Source: Cytophagales bacterium (GTDB taxonomy: Bacteria; Bacteroidota; Bacteroidia; Cytophagales; Cyclobacteriaceae). Taken from it: 44,129 nucleotides of DNA. The translations under genes and the position numbers were made by a program. The first letter of the stretch is position 1; each line of letters begins with the position of its first letter. Below, piece by piece: positions 41,309-44,129 of the stretch. The notes beneath the pieces were generated by a model. It had not been told where the DNA came from, did no database searches, and saw only the letters and a program-made list of their open reading frames with translations. The stretch lies in the NCBI GenBank assembly GCA_022360055.1, contig JAKSDO010000033.1, positions 1-44,129 of the forward strand, given 5' to 3'.

Positions 41309-41328
41309 CCAATTTGGCACCTCAAGTT
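41309..41328 (-). repeat. Right arm of 20-base inverted repeat
   Basis: CCAATTTGGCACCTCAAGTT, the exact reverse complement of 40663-40682, 45 bases upstream of the complete ORF6N gene. Confidence 0.6.
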
Positions 41329-41372
41329 TCCCCTCTGACACAAGTCTGCGACCTGGTTTAATCTACCCATAA

Positions 41373-41907
41373 TTACAAGGTCACTTTTATCCATCCTTCC
41401 GGTCCCTCATAATTTCTTGCGCTGCTGTACAGGTAATCTGCCGGATTATTAACAATACCTTCCTGTACAGAATTATTATGAATGTACTCCATCAGATCCA
41501 TCATTTCATTGGTATCCAGCTCAATTGGATGAGTATCCTAACGCCAAAATTGGTGATTCTTATTATTGTTCTTCTTTTTCCTCGGTGATCTAAACATCCA
41601 AAGCATCCGGTGCTTTCTACTTTCCGAACCATTATTTGTAATTAGCTCCACGCACTTTTTAGCCGTGTGTCTCTTAAAATCTCTTATCCTCTTGCTTGTT
41701 CTTACCACCGGATGAAATAATCATATGTGTATGATTTGTCATTAAACACCAGACGTTTAATATCATTCTCTTAGTCTCCTGATAATATCTCAAGCTTTCT
41801 ACAATTATTTCTTGACATAATGATCTTGTAAATATGTTTATCCATTCCACAGTTGCAAAACTGACAAAATGCAAGGCCTTCTGGTTTTTTATTTTATACC
41901 TGGTCAT
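41373..41907 (-). pseudogene. Broken REP-associated (RAYT/Y1) transposase
   Basis: The N-terminal part (41674-41907) has the Y1-transposase start, with IKNQKALHFVSFATVEWINIF and the HUH-like MTNHTHMII. A frameshift near 41680 is followed by intact codons in another frame (RDFKRHTAKKCVELITNNG, then ESRKHRMLWMF). An in-frame TAG then follows after NHQFWR. The C-terminus is still recognisable as HPIELDTNEMM, then EYIHNNSVQEGIVNNPADY, LYSSARNYEG and a final WIKVTL. All pieces line up with one RAYT-type protein, so the gene is inactivated by one frameshift and one stop codon. Confidence 0.85.
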
Positions 41908-41954
41908 CGTTGATGGCTCCTTGTTTCATGCAAACAAAAAACTATCATTTTCTT

Positions 41955-41973
41955 TAGACACTTTTATTGTCTA
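41955..41973. promoter_or_regulatory. Candidate XRE operator
   Basis: TAGACA and TGTCTA are exact inverted copies around a 7-base centre. They overlap the -7 element at 41972-41979, so a regulator bound here would block transcription of the xre gene; autoregulation is likely. Confidence 0.5.
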
Positions 41974-41979
41974 TTTTTG
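41972..41979 (+). promoter_or_regulatory. Candidate -7 element of the xre gene
   Basis: TATTTTTG fits the Bacteroidota TAnnTTTG box, 40 bases before the ATG at 42019. No exact -33 TTG at the ideal spacing was found; T-rich sequence fills that place. Confidence 0.4.
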
Positions 41980-42018
41980 ATTCGAGCAGTAAACTTTTGT
42001 TTTCTAAAGGAGATTATA

Positions 42019-42351
42019 ATGAACATTGGAGACAGGGTCATCGAACTAAGAAAAGCCAAAAACTGGTCCCAGACCGACCTGGCTAATAAAATAGAAGTAT
42101 CCAGGGTCATCATTGGACGTTACGAAAGGAACGAGGCAGCACCATCAATTGAAGTAGCTAAGAAGATCGCTGATGCTTTTGACGTTTCGTTGGATTACCT
42201 GGTGGGAGAAGGACAAAATGCAACCTTCGACAAACAGACTTTAAGGCTTATTCAGGATATTGAAAGCCTCGAACCTTCCATTAAAGAACGCCTGCTTTAT
42301 CTGGCCAATGCCATTATCAGAGATGCTAAAACCCAACAAGCTTATTCATGA
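42019..42351 (+). CDS. XRE-family transcriptional regulator
   Basis: A 110-residue DNA-binding protein. The helix-turn-helix is complete: MNIGDRVIELRKAKNWSQTD, LANKIEVSRVIIGRYERNE and the end with DAFDVSLDYLVGEG. A short helical tail follows. The start at 42019 is chosen because AAAGGAGATT lies just before it, a rare strong ribosome-binding site in this window; the frame extends upstream to 41977 without support. A palindrome overlapping its promoter suggests autoregulation. It overlaps the next gene by four bases. Confidence 0.9.
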   Translation: MNIGDRVIELRKAKNWSQTDLANKIEVSRVIIGRYERNEAAPSIEVAKKIADAFDVSLDYLVGEGQNATFDKQTLRLIQDIESLEPSIKERLLYLANAIIRDAKTQQAYS

Positions 42352-42953
42352 ATTATTTTTTAAAAATTCTCAAAGCCCTTCTAATTATATATCCACTTTC
42401 CATAGTATCATTTGCCCAAATTTTGCCACTCAATATGAAAGACGAAAATGGATTAAAACAAGGCCAATGGAAAGATCAGCACCCAAGTGCTGAATTTGAT
42501 TACGTTATTACAAATTATGTAAACGATACACTTAACGGATCATTTAGGGTATTTTACCCTGATGAAAAACTCGCTATTCAAGGAATCTTTAAATATGGGT
42601 TATTAGATAGTTTGCATACTTCATATTACAATTCGGGTAAAGTAAAAATGATAACAAATTACTTACTTGGAAAGAAGGATGGAAAGAGAACTACATATTT
42701 TGAAAACGGGCTAATCAAAGTGGAAGAACAATATAGAGCTGATTCTTTAACTGGATTATATATAGAATATTTTGAAAACGGCCAAATTTGGCTCCAATAC
42801 GAATACAAAAAGAATCAGCCTAATGGCCCATATAAATGCTTTCACCCTAACGGAAAAATCCAACGGGAAGGACAATACCTAATGGGAAAAGAAACTGGGA
42901 CTTGGAAAGAATATTCTTCTTCTGGCAAGTTAGTTAAATCAACTACATATTAA
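42348..42953 (+). CDS. MORN-repeat YwqK-like protein
   Basis: A 201-residue protein with an N-terminal signal or membrane segment (ILKALLIIYPLSIVSFAQ) and several MORN-type repeats, such as LNGSFRVFYPDEKLAIQGI, YYNSGKVKMITNYLLGKKDG and HPNGKIQREGQYLMGKETGT. It resembles the YwqK family, called antitoxin in some toxin-antitoxin pairs, though most Bacteroidota copies are secreted and of unknown function. Its ATG lies inside the last codons of the xre gene, so the two are translationally coupled. Confidence 0.85.
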   Translation: MNYFLKILKALLIIYPLSIVSFAQILPLNMKDENGLKQGQWKDQHPSAEFDYVITNYVNDTLNGSFRVFYPDEKLAIQGIFKYGLLDSLHTSYYNSGKVKMITNYLLGKKDGKRTTYFENGLIKVEEQYRADSLTGLYIEYFENGQIWLQYEYKKNQPNGPYKCFHPNGKIQREGQYLMGKETGTWKEYSSSGKLVKSTTY

Positions 42954-42966
42954 GTTAAGCCTGCTT

Positions 42967-43191
42967 TCAATAGAAGTATTTAATTAGTAAAAACAAAATA
43001 AAACCAACTACAATTATTGCGAGGAATGGTCTATTCCTCGCAATATTTATTATCTCCAAAAAAGCAATCTGCAATACAACAGCTTTAAAATTGTAGCTTT
43101 CTCTTTCAAGAAATGCATTAGCTTCTTCTCGTCCCATTAACTCTATGAGTCTTTTATAATATGATTCAGGGATGCCATGAATATCTCCCAT
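42967..43191 (-). CDS. Small membrane protein next to the toxin-like gene
   Basis: A 74-residue protein with a soluble N-terminal half and one or two hydrophobic segments at the C-terminus ([20 protein letters not shown]). It follows the larger gene on the same strand by 12 bases, the distance of an operon partner. It could be an immunity-type or anchoring protein, but there is no homology I can name. A perfect 13-base-arm inverted repeat lies inside its coding sequence. Confidence 0.5.
   Translation of the reverse strand: MGDIHGIPESYYKRLIELMGREEANAFLERESYNFKAVVLQIAFLEIINIARNRPFLAIIVVGFILFLLIKYFY
43015..43045. repeat. Inverted repeat inside the small membrane gene
   Basis: TATTGCGAGGAAT and ATTCCTCGCAATA are exact inverted copies around GGTCT. 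It falls in the coding sequence near the C-terminus. It lacks a T run, so it is not a simple terminator. Confidence 0.4.
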
Positions 43192-43203
43192 TCCATCAAT
43201 ATG

Positions 43204-43839
43204 TTATTTCCGTTTTTGTTTTGATAATTCTCGTAACTTAAGCCCCGAATAGAAACTGTCGCTTTGGGGTATCTTGAGAGTTGTATGCCCATCAAAATCT
43301 CTGTTCTTCACATGATCCTCAATACCAAGGCTTTCCCCTCCAGAAAGTGCTATTAAAACCTTCATAATTGGCAACATCCTGTTTTCGCTCTTATCAATAC
43401 TAGATAAATGAGGAAGATCACTACTTTGATTAAATAATAATTCCGCATTCTCGCTATTCCTTAAGTTTAAGAAACCTTCAACTACTCGATCAGATTTTAC
43501 AAAATTATCAATTTCAGCTTGATCCCATCCTGCAATATATTCCATTGTGGTGCCTTTTTCTGTAGATGTGGCACTCTCTACCTCCTTTTTATGTTCTCCA
43601 AAAAATCCCTCAGATTCACCTAGTTCGACTGTAACCTCAGATTCCGATGAACGCACACTAGTTACCTCACCATTTTCATCAATTGAAATCGTCGTTTTCC
43701 TAACTGTAAAAGTCGCACTATTTTTTGTGAATTTAGAATCATCAAACACTGTTTCAGTCTTATAAATCGTAGATTTTAAAGATTCATTATCAACTGAAAT
43801 ATCATAGCCTGTTTTGATACCCAATGCTTCCAAAGCCAT
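43204..43839 (-). CDS. Hypothetical protein, possibly a toxin-module C-terminus, cut at the junction
   Basis: A 211-residue frame from ATG at 43839. The frame stays open upstream (GEGPYDKVE just before the ATG) until a stop at 43870-43872, in sequence that may already be of foreign origin. The gene may therefore be the C-terminal part of a larger protein, such as a polymorphic toxin of the Rhs type. The chain is acidic and serine- and threonine-rich, with no motif I can name. Close to it on the other strand is a YwqK-like gene, a family listed as antitoxin in some systems. Confidence 0.5.
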   Translation of the reverse strand: MALEALGIKTGYDISVDNESLKSTIYKTETVFDDSKFTKNSATFTVRKTTISIDENGEVTSVRSSESEVTVELGESEGFFGEHKKEVESATSTEKGTTMEYIAGWDQAEIDNFVKSDRVVEGFLNLRNSENAELLFNQSSDLPHLSSIDKSENRMLPIMKVLIALSGGESLGIEDHVKNRDFDGHTTLKIPQSDSFYSGLKLRELSKQKRK

Positions 43840-43888
43840 TTCAACTTTATCATAAGGGCCTTCGCCATTTTACATATTCGCCGATCCC

Positions 43889-44129
43889 ATGCTCACGTTC
43901 ATCGCCGACACCATCGACGCCGTCACCCAACGCATCGGCACCTTCGCCTCCTGGCTGACCCTGGCGCTGGTGCTGCTGGTGGCCGCCGACGTGGGACTGC
44001 GCTATGTGTTCAACTTGAGCTTCGTGGCCGTGCGCGAGGTGGAATGGCACCTGTACGCGCTCATCTTCCTGTTGGGCGCGGCCTACACCCTCAAGCACGA
44101 CGCCCACGTGCGCGTGGACGTGATCTTTC
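43889..44129 (+). CDS. dctQ: Partial DctQ TRAP permease of foreign origin
   Basis: From ATG at 43889 the frame runs to the window end (about 80 codons). It encodes the start of a DctQ small permease: FASWLTLALVLLVAADVGLR, then the W-containing REVEWHLYALIF and the LKHDAHVRVDV segment typical of proteobacterial members. The base composition is far richer in G+C than the rest of the window and the codons are those of a high-G+C bacterium. It most likely comes from another genome, by an assembly join, or from a very recent transfer. Confidence 0.75.
   Translation, partial: MLTFIADTIDAVTQRIGTFASWLTLALVLLVAADVGLRYVFNLSFVAVREVEWHLYALIFLLGAAYTLKHDAHVRVDVIF

Noticed and set aside
43850-44107. A minus-strand frame with a glutamine- and glycine-rich product
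   Set aside because: It is the antisense of the high-G+C dctQ start on the plus strand, which is the real coding strand.

Overview
The window looks like accessory chromosome of a Bacteroidota bacterium, most likely a marine or free-living member of the Cytophagales. The reasons are two complete SusC/SusD pairs, further TonB-dependent receptors, lipoproteins, a LytTR-type two-component system, moderate-to-low G+C, few Shine-Dalgarno sequences and a TAnnTTTG-type -7 promoter element. I found no rRNA, tRNA or CRISPR.

Layout. 0-6 kb: a secreted FG-GAP/VCBS protein, small hypothetical genes, TRAP transporter permeases (DctQ, DctM) with no binding protein nearby, and a fragment of a GAF-domain signalling protein. 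6-9.5 kb: a hypothetical gene, then a GH3-type acyl-adenylate/amide synthetase overlapping a LysE-type exporter, followed by a small membrane protein. 9.5-26.6 kb: an apparent phosphonate-acquisition locus. It holds a TetR regulator, SusC1/SusD1, a DUF5690 membrane carrier, a TIGR03364-type FAD oxidoreductase, a phosphonatase-like HAD hydrolase, a secreted hypothetical, SusC2/SusD2 and a PbfA-like (R)-1-hydroxy-2-aminoethylphosphonate ammonia-lyase. 26.8-31 kb: a TonB-dependent receptor followed by a beta-propeller phytase lipoprotein. 31-33 kb: a LytTR response regulator and its histidine kinase. 33-40 kb: a DUF1566 lipoprotein, a GNAT acetyltransferase, and an operon of a CE7-type esterase and a GH2 beta-galactosidase. 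40-43.9 kb: a mobile or decaying islet with two ORF6N genes (one truncated), a broken RAYT transposase, an XRE regulator, a MORN-repeat YwqK-like protein, and a possible toxin-like gene. 43.89 kb to the end: a strikingly G+C-rich start of a DctQ gene that looks foreign, probably an assembly junction.

How the genes fit together. The central 17 kb can be read as a full route for organic phosphorus. SusC/SusD pairs import across the outer membrane. DUF5690, which carries an OPA (GlpT-like) arginine pattern, would cross the inner membrane. The FAD oxidoreductase and PbfA would each make phosphonoacetaldehyde, from an aminoethylphosphonate and from its 1-hydroxy derivative respectively. The HAD enzyme would release phosphate. 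The phytase and its receptor add a second organophosphate source. A SusCD-based phosphonate locus without PhnW or PhnCDE is the best candidate here for an under-described system. The individual family assignments are fairly firm; substrate and joint function are inference.
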